Of a stretch of DNA of 64,000 bases, positions 1 to 12,429 are shown piece after piece. This DNA comes from Takakia lepidozioides (lineage: Eukaryota > Streptophyta > Takakiopsida > Takakiales > Takakiaceae), in the NCBI GenBank assembly GCA_030704615.1, contig CM060731.1, positions 19,780,001 to 19,844,000 of the forward strand, in the 5' to 3' direction. Every line of letters starts with the position of its first letter. The stretch's first letter is position 1. The position numbers and the translations under genes were made by a program. The notes below the pieces were generated by a model. It was not told the origin of the DNA and made no database searches. It was given only the letters and a program-made list of their open reading frames with translations.

Positions 1-632
1 AACATCGGATTGTACAGGGTCGCATTCAGGGTCTATGTGAAGCCCCCCTTCCCAAACGTCGAAATGGCCAACATGAGCAGGAGTGGTATCTGGCCGAATT
101 CGAGCAAGACAAATGGCCTTGAACACATATGTCTGCAGCAGCACCAATGTTAGAAACGTTGTGAAGGGAAATTCCACGAAACAATAACACACAAAAAAAA
201 CCCAGGCGAGCACCTTCTGTCCGGGAAACTCTGCATTAGATAGTGGCAGGGTGTTCACACAGGTCCAAATTTTGCGGATTTGGAACCCCGACGACTTCAT
301 GTAGTTGTGAAGCAACCGGCGGGATGCCATGTCCTCACCTTGGAAAATCAAAAGCGACCCAGCGTCAGACATAAACTTGTTGCTGAAAGAGAATGCCCAC
401 TGCCAGTAAAGTGGATTATGAGCATTCCAGGCTGGAGTCACATCTGTGGGAATGATATCAGGCACTGGAAGCCCATCTGGGATGTCAAGGATGACAAGAT
501 CTGTCGCGTAGGGCTGCTGCACTCCATTCACCCAACATGGCGTCCTGGTCACCTGAAATGAGAACAGGCAATCGTATGAGATAGACAAATTGCAGTGGAG
601 ACACCCGAACCAATGATCGTTGCACCTCCCAT

Positions 633-1890
633 ATTAAGATGTCGTTGACGACACCTTAATGCACCACCTACGCTCCCCCAACAATGCATCAAAAATAACC
701 AGAGTATGATAGATGCGGCGGGCTCACCAGGGTGAGGAAAGAGCACAGATGGTCCCATGTAGGTGACTTCACACCCACGAAAGTGGACTTTCTTGACTCC
801 ATCATACGGAGGAAGCTCACGTTGGCCGTTTTACGCTAGAAGTGCGGGCCCACAACCCTGGACACACACAGCCGTGCTTCGTAAGGGCGTTTCTTTGCTA
901 TGTGTGTACAGCGCCGATCTACAACGGTGGATGTGTTGGCGACCTCTGGCTGCTGTTTCTGGGCAGGTTGCACAGTCAAATGAACAGAAGCCCCAGCTGG
1001 CCCAGCAGTGTCAGGAGGGTCTGCCACTGCTTCCCCAGCAGCCCCAGTACCCGCATTAGCCGTTGTAGCCTCCACTATCTGTTTCCCCTTCTTTTTCTTC
1101 TTGCCGTCAGAAGGGGTGGCCGGTTTTGTAGGCTCTTCTTATTCAATAGCGCCAAGGCTCTTTGCTGCAACTCCTCATCTATCCGGGGGGCCAGTGAATC
1201 TGCGTTTTCATTCTGATTCCTCATGACATTCTTCTCCCAGGGAGTCGAAGCTCTCGGGCAGTCCACGTACCACCCACAGTCATGGTAATGTGCCCAACCC
1301 CAGTCCTTTTCAATGCCAGCAGTGTACATTGTGGTTTCATCATTTGGGTTCGCCCATCCACGAATGAAGTCTGGATTCTCACTCGGGGTGTTCTCCGGAA
1401 TAAGAACAAAACGAAAGTACCTGCAGAGAAGAAGACCATCCCGCTTAGAGAGTTTCCTTGAACACAACAGAAATGGCCATAAAACTGTTATAAATGGTTG
1501 CATTTCACTCTGAGGATTAAGGTGTCGTCAACGACATCTTAATCCAGGCACTAAGAGGCAGGACTCCACAACTGATGTTGGCAATTTTCCCAAAAATCAG
1601 ACCATGTAAGATCCCCCTTCATATGCTCACTCATCCCAAGAGAGCATGGATTTAAGGTATCGTCAACGACACCTTAATTCCCATTCTCAAATAGCAATAA
1701 AAAAAGACAATGACACAATACAGAACACCACAAGACTGCTTTACAATTGAAAATAGGGACAGAGGTGGAGACATTGAGGCCACCTTAAACCGAACCCCCT
1801 TACAGGATGAAAGTCCTAGAAGGTCCAGTATAAGCAGGAATGGGCCTAACAATATTGCGCAAATTAAGGTGTCGTTGACGACACCTTAAT
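633..1890. repeat. Four 28-bp palindromes, in introns of the minus-strand gene
   Basis: Copies at 633-660, 1516-1543, 1651-1678 and 1863-1890. Each has 13-nt arms (type ATTAAGGTGTCGT and its inverse) around a central TG or CA dinucleotide. All fall between, not inside, the exons of the broken minus-strand gene. Confidence 0.85.
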
Positions 1891-3696
1891 TTCCCCCTCA
1901 CAGAAAAAGAATTGAGTTAGTGCACACACCTGTACAGCAGACGTTTCATTGCCTCCTCGCCATTGTACTGATGATCGAAATCTTTAGATCGAAGAATCCC
2001 TCCCTCCTTCTCGAACTCCCGGAAAAATGCATACTTCCAGAGCTCCCTTCTCCATTTACGAACGTAGGACTCAAACTTGATGCTGGGAGATGTCATGGTG
2101 ATTTTGTAGTCTAGTAGTGACTTCTCCAATGTTTCAATGGCCCGCTTCTCCAGCTGCAAAAACAACGATGTACCCTCAGTGGTTAAACCCAAAAACCAGT
2201 GAAGTCATTGCGAACAATGTGGAACGTTTGCAAATTCTTACCTAGCTCCAAAAGGTAGTTTTATGCAACCATGTCTCAAATGCACGGTCGCTCACAGGTG
2301 TCACCACTCCTATCTCAGGGTCCCTATGCGGTTTTGGGAAATTGTTGGTGTCCCGGACGATTGGATCCGAGTTCCAGATTTCGAGCCACCTCACTTTTTG
2401 AGCCGGCTCAACCATGGAAATTGACAGACGGTGGATCTTTTCATGTGTCATCTCAGGCTTGGTGGGCTTGTTCCAGTGTATCCGAATCTGCTCCAGAAAC
2501 CCCTTTCCCAGCCCAGGGTCAGCAATTCGTATGTGCTTGTCAAACGCACTTTTGAGGTTTTTCCTCGCCGTATCCATCTCATCTTTCATTTTGGTTTCCA
2601 CCCCGTTCGCTGTTCTCTCTTCCTCCGGAGTAGTGGCATAATACTCCAGCTTCGCTCGCTCTCCAGCATCCGCAATTTCTTGCTGTGACACAAAGAACAT
2701 TGGCCTATTATTACATCTTCAATCCAAAAATGAAAGAAAACTCAAGATTGAAAAGGAACTAGTCTTACCGCATAGAAGTACTCGAGGAAAGCTTCCCTCG
2801 TCAGATTGTACCAAGTTTCAGACTTCTTGATTGTTTGGCATTTCTTCAGTGTCTCTGCAGACAAGACGCTGGCGAATGTTTCCAACGGCATGACTCCTAT
2901 ACGTTGCATCCGAAACAGTGTATGCACTATGTTCGTGGTGACGTGTGATGTCTCCGTGCCCCTGCATTGAAAGCAAATGAGTACAAGAATCTTGAAGCGA
3001 GGGACTTCATGTAGTTCATAAAAGGAAACGAAACAAGACTTACTTGTTGACATCGTGCATGGCAGTCAGAAGCTGTGTTATTCTGCCTTGTGGATCCAAA
3101 ACCATTGACACTACTCGGTGATGCCAGTCTTTGTTGTCGGCATACATTCTCGTGATATATTCCATCCAAGCAACCAAACGGTGATTACCATCCCATACGA
3201 AGAACATCTTCCCCATGTACTACCTGTGAGATGGGTTATAGGAAAGCTCTGCCTCAAACTCCGAATTCACCTCATTCCAAAGCGGATCCCAACCGGCCAT
3301 AATCTCTTCGTCAACCATTTTCTCCGATCCCTGGATATCTGTCACTGAAACGTAAAAAACTGCGGAGCCCTTCAAGTACCCGTGGATGAAATCACCCTGA
3401 AGCTTCTTGATATCATGATGCAGGGCTGGACGAACGGCAGGCATGGAAATCATCCTGCATAGGGGAATCATAAGAGTGCCGTCCCGAACTTCCATGGAAT
3501 TTATGACCTTCCTGGAGTTTACCTTGGAGGTGTACATCAGTGAATGCACTTTATCTTCGTAATTGTCAGATGGATCTTCATCTTGAGTATCAGGAGCAAA
3601 TGTCTCCTGTGCAGGCTGGCTTTCCCCCGCCTTTTTCCTTTTTTTCTGCATTCATTTGTGTTTTCCCACAGCATCAATGTCTACTTGACAGAAAAG

Positions 3697-5808
3697 AATA
3701 AGGTGTCGTCAACAATGCCTTAATCTGCCTCCTTATTTCAGATTTAAACACTCATTCAATATGACTACTATCGACACCCGATCCTCTTCCTCTATGCATC
3801 AAAGTCCACTTTGTACACTCCAGATTAAGGTATCGTCAATGATGCCTTAATCTGCCTCCATGTTTGTATTTAGAACAGCCCTACCCACCACCAATCCGGT
3901 TTATATCTGCTTCAAAGTATGCCTGAAAAGTGTTTTTACAGGGCAGATTAAGGTGTCGTCAACGATGCCTTAATCTGCCTCCTTATTTTTGTTTGAAACA
4001 ACCCTTCTATGAGCAGATTCCCCACCCCTGATCGTGTTCCTCTCTTTTTCATAGTATCCCTAGGAACTGCTTTTACACTCCAGATTAAGGTATCGTCAAC
4101 GATGCCTTAATCTGTCTCCTTCTTTTATGTACTAGACATCCCTTAAAGTGCAGACTACCCACCACTAATCTTATTTATATCTGCTTCAAAGTATGCCTGG
4201 AAAGTGTTTTTGACAAGCCAGATTAAGGTGTCATCAACGATGCCTTAATATGCCTCCTTATTTCTGTTTAAAACAGCCCTTCTATGAGAATATTCCCCAC
4301 CCCTGATCGTGTTCCTCTCTGTTTCATAGTATCCCCGGGAACTGCTTTTACACTCTAGATTAAGGTATCGTCAACGATGCCTTAATCTTCCTCCTTCTTT
4401 TATGTCCTAGACATCCCTCAAAGTGCAGACTACCCACCACTAATCCTGTTTATATCTGCTTCAAAATATCCCATTAAAGTGTTTTTGACAGGCCAGATTA
4501 AGGTGTCGTCAACGATGCCTTAATGTGCCTCCTTATTTTTGCTTTAAACAGCCCTTCTATGAGTGCTTTTTTCACCCCTGATCGTGTTCCTCTCTGTTTC
4601 ATAGTATCCCCATAAACTGCTTTTACACTCCAGATTAAGGTATCGTCAACGATGCCTTGATTTGCCTCCTTCGTTTATGTCCTAGACATCCCTCAAAGTG
4701 CAGACTACCCACCACTAATCCTGTTCATATTTGCTTCAAAGTATGCCATGAGACAGGCCTGATTAAGGTGTCGTCAACGATGCCTTAATCTGCCTCCTTA
4801 TTTTTGCTTTAAACAGCCCTCCTATGAGTGTTTTTTTCACCCCTGATCGTGTTCCTCTCTGTTTCATAGTATCCCCGGAAACTACATTTCCACTCCAGAT
4901 TAAGGTATCGTCAACGATGCCTTAATTCGCATCTTCATTTATGTCCAAGACATCCGTCAAGGTGCAGACTACCCACAACTAATCCAATTCATGTCTGCTT
5001 CAAGGTATCCCTGGAAAGTGTTTTTGACAGACCAGATTAAGGTGTCGTCAACGATGTCTTAATCTGCCTCCTTATTTCTGTTTAAAGCAGCCACTGAGTT
5101 TTGATACTCTCCACCCTGGATACTGTTCATCTCTGCTTGAAAGTCCATTGAAAACTAGGTTTCACTCCAGATTACGGTATCGTCAACGATGCCTTAATAC
5201 CACTCATATTTAGGGTTTCGAACGTCCCCTCACTAGTTAGACTATCCACCCCTAAACCTATTCATCTCTGCCTCAAACTATGCCTCTACGTACATTTTAC
5301 AGGCCAGATTAAGGCATCGTCAACGATGCCTTAATTGTCCTCCATGTTTCAGAAAAAAAACAGTCACTGAATGTGTTCCTCTCTGCATCAAAGTATTCGG
5401 AAAACGGATTCTAACTCCCAGATTAAGGTATCGTCAACGATGCCTTAATTCCCCTCCTCGTTTCTGTTTTAGATATCCCCTCACTGTGCAGACTACCCAT
5501 CACTCAAACACTCAACCCGGGAAAGACAGACTATATTAAGGTGTCGTCAACAATGCCTTAATCTGCCTGATTCATTCTGCTTCAGAAACCCCCTCACTTT
5601 GCCGACCAGTAAGCATGTTCATCTCTGTTTTGAAGAAACCCTGGGAATAGCAGAGCCCTAAACCCTAAACCCTGCATTCTTCATGCTGCTTCAGAGTCCA
5701 GTCATACAGCGGAAACTTGTGCTTTAATCGTGATCCTCTATGTTTGAAAGAAAACCCTCAATATCTGAATGGCTGACCAGATTAAAGTATCGTCAACGAT
5801 GCCTTAAT
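3697..5808. repeat. Satellite-like array: 16 copies of the 28-bp palindrome, unit about 137 bp
   Basis: Palindromes start at 3697, 3824, 3947, 4084, 4222, 4359, 4497, 4634, 4762, 4899, 5036, 5171, 5308, 5422, 5535 and 5781. Most spacings are 135-138 bp, some 113-128 and one 246. From 3824 to 5171 the left arm alternates between ATTAAGGTATCGT-type and ATTAAGGTGTCGT-type, so the repeating block is a dimer of about 275 bp. The sequence between palindromes is conserved too, with phrases such as cctgatcgtgttcctctct and ccacccctgatcg. The copy at 5308 has perfectly matching arms. No coding potential is seen. The array occupies the interval between the exons ending at 5958 and starting at 3645, probably an intron. 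Confidence 0.9.
5656..5673. repeat. Short plant telomere-like motif
   Basis: Two and a half CCCTAAA units at the place where a palindrome is missing from the array (between the copies at 5535 and 5781). This is the Arabidopsis-type telomere unit, but too short to be a telomere; such telo-boxes are common in plant DNA. Confidence 0.6.
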
Positions 5809-6253
5809 CAGCCTCCTTCTGTCCGTATCAAACTCTCTGAATAACCTACCAGCCTTGTCTTCTTTGCTTCAAAAAGCCTGGCAGACTTCGAACTTTAGCA
5901 CCTCTTTTATGCTTCACAACAACCCTCAGAAATGAGAATGGGCAAGCTAGAACAAACCTTCGCAGGCTTTGGACGGCCGCTGGAAGACCCCTTCTCCGCA
6001 GGTCGCATTGTTCCTTGCACTTGTGTCTTCCCCTTCACTCGTGGTAGTGTCCACTGGTTGCTCCACTGTTGCCCTAGCCCGCTATGGAGAGTGAACCCTG
6101 GGCACCTCCTCCTCAGTCACCATGTTGACGTCCACTTCAGGGTTCTGGTCTGGTGCGTTCTTCTCGGCTGTTATATCTCGGAGACTCTCCCAAGCTTTTT
6201 TCTGTTTCCTCTGAAAAACATCACACATTGTTTGAAAGACAAATCAGGCCCAT

Positions 6254-6374
6254 TTTAAGCTTGTGTTGACGACACCTTAATTTGGCACTGCATTGGAACA
6301 TGAGGGTAACAGAGAGGAGGGTAAGGCGGGGAGGATGCGATTGCAAATTAAGCTGTTGTCAACGACATCTTAAA
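6254..6374. repeat. Two diverged palindrome copies
   Basis: Degenerate copies at 6254-6281 and 6347-6374, in the intron between the first two exons of the minus-strand gene. The arms carry several mismatches but keep the GTTGTCAACGAC-like core. Confidence 0.65.
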
Positions 6375-6963
6375 ATGCAGGGCATACTTCGATGGCTCCA
6401 CCAGTTTTCATCTCTAACAATGCAAAAACAAACTGAACTGTGCATGGCAATGGTGGTGCTACCTGAAGGAGACTCTGTTCAGCGCTGTCCATCTCCAAAT
6501 CCACTGCTCGCATGCTGCCTCCCACTTGTGCCTTGTCCTTCAATGCCCGCAAAGACAGCGTTGTGTTGGATTGGCGCTCCCGGGTATTCACGGCCACCTG
6601 CTTCGTTACGACCTCCTGCACAGGAGTAACATCACTGCCTGGCATGCCTTCCTCCTCTCTTATAGGTGGCATTCTTTCCATCCCAGCCTCACGCAAAAGG
6701 GGAAGTTCCAAAAGCTCCTCCAACTACTTTTCCACAGACGGCTCCGCAACTCCCCTATTCTGTAACCCTTTGCCAGCAGATCCCTCCCCTTCACGGTCAC
6801 TCTCCCCCTCGGAAAGATCAACCGCCCTCCGAGTCTTCCTCATTCTCTCTCTGGCTTTCAACCTCTGCCTCGCCGACGTGTAGTAAAGAGACTTCCTACG
6901 CGTCCTCTTCTTTGCACTAACAATGACGTTCTTGGGAGGCTCCAGTGTGAATAGTTCGAAATG

Positions 6964-7785
6964 ACATTAACGGGACACTCATCCAACACTCCATTAGGGT
7001 CCACGAAACGGATGGATGGATGGCAGTTGGGGTTTCATCTCTGAAATCATTCGTTTAGGGTTTATCCCAAAAAACAGAGACGGCTCTTAATTGACTTGTT
7101 CGAATTGCGGCTGGGGGGTTGTCTGCTGTGCAACTTGGGAATGGCCAACTGGCATGGACCATCATTGCCGGTCTGGGCCCTTTTAGTGGAACCTTTGCAT
7201 GGACACCACGTACCCGTGGGTGTCAGTTGGTGTTCCATCAACATAGAGGTCGTTATGGAATGGGCTGCGGGTTTGTCCGAGGGAAATATGTCATTGTTAG
7301 AAAATTGAACGCACCCTCGTAATTCTTAATACTGCTGAGCTGTTTTTAGGGCGGCGAAACGTTGCAAGATTATCATGAGAATGATGGAAAAGAGAAAGTA
7401 CACTGTGCGAAGATAAACAGTATGAACACAGAATAGGAGTCCCCCACATTATCCAGTGTGCTTCATTCTAGTCCATGCGTACCATGTCTCCCACCTCAGA
7501 CGTGGTAACACCATTTTCCCCTCTGCAAGCCGAGTACCTGAGCGCCGTGGCCGACGACAATGGCCTGGCTGTTGTTGAGGAGGATTTGATTTGCACGATG
7601 TCACGAAGGTCCCTCTTCCTACGAACCCTCCTATACTGGTAGACCCCGATGTCCAGGAGATCATTAGTGTCATTCTCAAGTTGTAGTCGTTGAGAGGATT
7701 GCCACGATGCAAGAGCGATGTGAGAGGCATTGTTTGGGAAACACAGTGGATCTAAAGAGCGAAATTTCTACCCCCTTACTTTGAT
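6964..7785. other. Intergenic stretch between divergent genes; nothing recognised
   Basis: Lies between the 5' end of the minus-strand gene and the plus-strand transposase, so it could hold both promoters. No convincing conserved reading frame, repeat or promoter signature was seen. Confidence 0.4.
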
Positions 7786-10780
7786 GGAGACATCGTTTTT
7801 GAACTGCCACCTCCGACGTCATGTGGAGGTTTGGCTGGACTCATGGCGGGCATGGACAAGAAACACGATGGACACCCATGGTGTCGGACTAAAACTTCCA
7901 ATATCTGTAATCCGCATGGCCTGAAGTTTCGGAGATCCATTTGCGTTGGGCACTTGCGTTGTGCAAATTCGGATTGCCAGCATTTCCAGATGGCCGGTGT
8001 GGCAAATGAGACGGAGTGGGAGGGAGTCTGCGACAACCCATTTCAAGTAGGGTGTGCTCCTCCAAAGAGCAGTTCTGTCGTTTGCAAGTTTTGCAAAATC
8101 GTGCCACAATGCATGGCGGAATGCAATGCACGGATGTACTACGTGCTGCACCGTATCAACCACCTCACACGGGCTTGTATCCATTTTGGCACCCATGCCC
8201 ATCCAGTGTCGCAAGGAGATTGCAGGGAGAGTGTTGAGACAGTGCGTTTGCTGCTTCAGCAAGAATTTCAAAATGCTCCCACTGCATCACCATCAGCCAT
8301 TGCTATGGCAGCAAGCAAAGGCTTCATGCACAAACATCTGCTGGGGGAGTCAGACGAGACAATGACTAAGTTTGATAGTGCATCGCTTGACTTTGTGATG
8401 GACCATTTCTCAACATTGGCTTCTCCAAATGCTCGTTATCAAATCAGCGTCCTTAGGACTGGGGCAGACAACAAAGGATACGTAGATATCATCCTAGAAT
8501 TGAAGCGCAGAAGTCGATACGACTTCATCCAGGACAGTGTTTTCCCAGGACAGGGGTCCCAAAAAGTATACTTGTTCAAGATGTCCACTGTTGCGGAGGG
8601 TTCTGGAGTTAGCCTGGTTCGTAGAATGCAGGCCGGGGGTGATCTTCATAAGTCCTGGGTAATGTTTGATCACGTGAAGCGAGTGAAGGATTGGACGACC
8701 ATGGCCTGTCATGTGTATGATCCTACGTATCAGCGAGTTATGACTATTGCTGTTTGTGACATGCAGTTGGAGGACACAGAGTCCCAAATTCTTATGTGGA
8801 AGGCTCTAGTTAACGTCATGAGAGAGTTCATGGTTTGCCAGATGCAAATTTCACAGGGTTCATGGCAGACAGCGCACAAGCTAATTGGAATGTTGTGCGG
8901 ACTGTGTTTGGCTCTGGTGACCCGAAAATACCAATGCAAGGCCGAGAACGCACTTGCCTCCTTCATTGGACCCAGTCCCTTCGTCGGCACACAAAAAATT
9001 CCATAAAATTGGAGTTGCAAGAGGAGCACCTGCGACTATGCCGTTGGGCATCTTCTAGGGAGTAAAAGACTGTAACTGCACTTCTTTAGGCTCATTGCAA
9101 TGCTCTAGACAATACTCTAAGATATGCCACCACAGAAAGGGAAGCAAATGCCATGTTTCAGACTATTAGAGCTAGGAGACTGATGGTACTCCTCTGAGGC
9201 GGCGAGTCTGGAGGGGATCAAAGAGCTAGAAGACTGGTTGGGCTTTTGGCACTTCAAATACAGACAGTGGGGTGCCTTCATGACCGTTGTAAGTTAGACT
9301 CATACTACCATGATTTTCAATTCTTCTTATATATATGGGGGTGTGCACCAGCGGCCTTGTTGTCCAGTCCAGTCCAGTCGAATGCTGCTCCACATAACAG
9401 TGGCATGTGTGTGGCATTTACCTGCAGAATATGTCACTGGAAGACATTGCGGATATGTCATCCTGCAATCTTGCGGAGACTATTTATAGTATGTGGATGG
9501 CGCAATCCGGTAAGAACGGCCGGAACCTTTACGTTGCAACTGTAGATGACCTTATCCGCGCTCTTTCGCAACAAACAAAGTACCGAGACTTTCTTAGGGG
9601 ACGGGGTCCTGGTAAGGGGCCGGACAGGGCAGAGTTGCTGCTCAAGGCTGCTAACAGATGCAAGCATCCTGCAAAAATGGCACAGGCTGTTAACGAGTAC
9701 ACGATTGGAACACCTTTGCAGTCCAGGCTCCCACATCTGGAAGGTGAGGAGAGATTCAGATCATGCAAGCGCAAACTGGACACCCCTCCAAGATCGGCTG
9801 GTGACTCCCACCGGCATGATAGAGACAATTTCTCCATACCTCATGTGTCTGTGCCACCCAATTTTGGATGTACTTCTCCATCCGTGGATGCGGGTTTTTC
9901 TGCAGATTTCGATGCAACATATGCGACAGCTCCAGTACGGGGAGAAGGACGGACGCTGCTGCCAGTTGAGAAGACCGATTGTGGTGATGGAACGGACTCC
10001 GAAAGGATCGAAAGTTGGTTGTTCTGCTATCAGGGCACTGTCTTTTGTGAAGTGCACAACTAAATTTGCAGAGGCGCTGGCGGGACTCCAACACCGACAT
10101 TCACAGGTTTGTTCAAATATTACTCAGCGCGGGAGTCTAGACCTCACAAGTTCTGGTTCTGCCCCGATGACATTCAGCGTTGTGTGATGGGGACTTGTCG
10201 GGATTCAGTCATCAGCAAGCCTACCATCCCTGTCGTCTGGCCAGTCAAGGTCGGAACATCTCTCTCCAAACAAGAGATAGACATGCTGGAGGATGCTAGG
10301 TTTTGACTTCCAAGAGGCCCAACAGTCCTAACACCAACATCATGTTATGGTACGCCATTCATATTCCGTACACGTCCACCACATGGGAACGACTGGCCAA
10401 CGAAAAGGAATGGAAAACCGGTTCGTCGTGTTGAGGCAGGTGCAGATAACCAGTGCAAAATTGAGTATGCGAGAACCCTGCAGTGTCGGGTTACCCAAAT
10501 TGTTAATGTCCCCCCTCCAGGCTATGGGCGGGTGTACAGTATGGTGACTTTGGGATCGGTTCTTCATGATAGGACTTATGACATTACTATTGGGAATTTT
10601 CCTAATTGCACATGCCCGGACTTCGACAACACGATAAACAGCTCCATTGGAAAGAGGTAAATTTGTCCCATGCAAACATCTTTACTACATCTACATTCTC
10701 AACGAGATACGTGCATTCACCAATGCACAATGGGTCCCAGTGACGTTCAAACACTTCTGCAGAGAGATAGGGTAGTTGAC
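7786..10780 (+). pseudogene. MULE-type transposase with SWIM zinc finger, frameshifted
   Basis: Encodes a Mutator-like (MULE) DDE transposase, which would act in the nucleus on element ends. The first part (about 7786-8850) has a Cys/His-rich N-terminus (CVGHLRC near 7940, CQHF near 7977) and a core with YDPTYQRVMTIAVCDMQ near 8720-8765. A one-base shift near 8840 moves the frame to GFMADSAQANW (about 8850), the conserved Asp region seen in related plant transposases, followed by RERTCLLHWTQSL. A donor gttgtaag near 9290 and an acceptor ctgcag at about 9427 suggest an intron. The next exon (9428-10063) is a basic tail homologous to 59.83-60.3 kb. At about 10600-10690 a SWIM finger is visible (CTC, then CKH), again across a one-base shift. 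No terminal inverted repeats were located. Degenerate and not functional as read. Confidence 0.75.
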
Positions 10781-10854
10781 ATCTGACGTGTTTTGTGGGA
10801 GTTCTGTATGTGTCAATGACTCCACTTTGCTGAATTACTTTGATATGCTCCACT

Positions 10855-11693
10855 ATCGCGAGTTCACCAATGTTTCTTAATTTGTCCACTATTGGAATTG
10901 AGACCAGTCACTCTTCATGGATCCACTTTGATCAAGTAAACCCAAACCTTTCCCCATTTTTGGGCTTTTATGTATTTATTTTATTTTATTTTATTTTTGT
11001 CTCTTATCGTATTTGGTGAAATTCCCATGTCTAAACAAGGCATGGGATTAAGATGTTGTTGACGACATCTTAATTCGTGCTTCCCTGAGCAGGATTACAG
11101 CTCCCCCCTATGGTTCTCTCCAGCCAATCTAATTTTATATGCTCCACTATCGTGAGTTCACCAATGTTTTAATAGATCCACTAATGCAGTCAGTCTTCAT
11201 GGATCCACTTTGTTCAAGTAAACCCAACCCTTTCTCCATTTTGGGGCTTATATATATATATATATATAGTGTGATTTATCCTGTTTGGTGAAATTCCCAT
11301 TTTCAAAGAGGGCAGAGGATTAAGATGTCGTTGACGACATCTTAATTCGTCATTCCCTGAGGAGGGTTTCAACTCCCCCCTATGGTTTTTTCCAGGCCAG
11401 ATTTATTTTCTTGCAACGATTTTCATGGGTTCATTTCTCATGCTGAGCATGCAATTTAAGATGTCGTTGACGACACCTTAATGCTTTGTTCAAGTAAACC
11501 TCCATTTTTGGGCTTACATATATATAGGGCAGGGGATTAAGATGTCGTTGACGACATCTTAATTCGTCATTCCCTGAGCAAGGTTTCAACTCCCCCTATG
11601 GTTTTTTCCAGGCCACATTTTTCTTCTTGCAACGATTTTCATGGGTTCATTTCTTATGCGATTTAAGATGTCGTTGACGACACCTTAATGCTT
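10855..11693. repeat. Tandem duplications carrying five palindromes
   Basis: Segments near 10855-11110 and 11145-11390 are related copies (shared phrases gagttcaccaatgttt and tcatggatccacttt), and 11320-11490 is repeated at 11525-11695. Palindromes lie at 11047-11074, 11329-11356, 11455-11482, 11536-11563 and 11662-11689. Here the core is GTCGTTGACGAC and the arms are ATTAAGATGTCGT-type. This block ends the palindrome-containing domain; none was seen further right. Confidence 0.8.
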
Positions 11694-12429
11694 GGTGCAT
11701 GCGCTTGCTGATCCCACAGCAGACATGCTCATACAGTCCTCCATAGTCCCCTCATCTGGACAACTTCTCATTCGTGCTTCATCCAACGTTCATCCATTAC
11801 ACTTTTACGTCCATCCCAAATCCATTCATCCGTGAATGTATCATCGTGCATTCGTGCCACGTTGTCGTCATGGAGCCTGTCTGTCTTCAGTCCGATGGAG
11901 CGGAGACTGCGTCTTTGCAGTGAAGTTGGCGTCCACGGAAATAGGTCCACTTGTCCCCACGGTTTTGAGGTCCGCAAGCGAAATATGCTCACGCTTTGAT
12001 TCTGCTCACGCTTCGGGGAATCTGCTCACGAATCCAGGAATCTGCTCACAGGTTCTGCTCACGGCTTTGCTGCCCTCTCTGCACTCTCCAAACTCTTGGA
12101 TAGCAGCGGATGGGAAACCCTACTCGGTTATGTACATTACTGGGATTCAGCATGGTATTCTTTCCGGCTATTGTTTTAAGGCAGATGGATTCTTGGGTTT
12201 CCTCAACATCTACTCTCAAGAGACGCAATCCATTACTGACAGGGATGCCCACCCTGCTAGAATATGCTATTGGTCATCCCCATCCAAAGAATTTAACCCC
12301 TCGGTTCCGGAAAATGTAGCACCACTGGACTGGATCTCTTCTGCATCCTTTGCTTGGATAGGAGGAACGCAGATCCAAAACCTGCACTCACAAACGCCGG
12401 ATCTCTTCCTGACAAGTGGGATATGAAAT
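11694..12429 (+). other. Non-coding or degenerate stretch, possibly LINE endonuclease remnant
   Basis: Contains short repeats of tctgctcacg at about 11990-12060. Plus-strand translation near 12160-12210 gives GFLGFLNIYSQ, faintly like the NIYxP region of LINE apurinic endonucleases, and a LINE C-terminal fragment follows directly. The similarity is weak. Confidence 0.25.

Larger units (their letters stand above)
1..6963 (-). pseudogene. Broken multi-exon gene of unknown function with a GxHR (ParB/sulfiredoxin-like) motif; runs off the left edge
   Basis: Product not recognised. Minus-strand exons can be followed with splice-like borders: about 6963-6463, 6210-5958, 3645-3044, 2961-2769, 2682-2241, 2153-1930, 1420 to about 763, and 552 onward. 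The first two exons are Lys/Arg-rich then acidic and may be nuclear. The exon at 3645-3044 encodes DGNHRLVAW just after 3190, which resembles the GxHR signature of the ParB/sulfiredoxin fold; function is not established. The frame is broken by TAG at 6726-6724, 6084-6082, 3222-3220 and 2244-2242, the last immediately before a gtaag donor, and by a frameshift near 1100. Each TAG sits in sequence that continues sensibly in the same frame. Whether all exons belong to one gene is inferred from strand, order and splice sites. The gene lies inside the palindrome-rich region next to a MULE transposase and may be transposon cargo. Confidence 0.5.

Noticed and set aside
5656-5673. Telomere or chromosome end
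   Set aside because: Only two and a half units, embedded in a satellite array.
3697-5808. Regularly spaced palindromic repeats resembling a CRISPR array
   Set aside because: Spacers are homologous to each other, the host is eukaryotic and no cas-like genes occur; it is a satellite-type tandem array.
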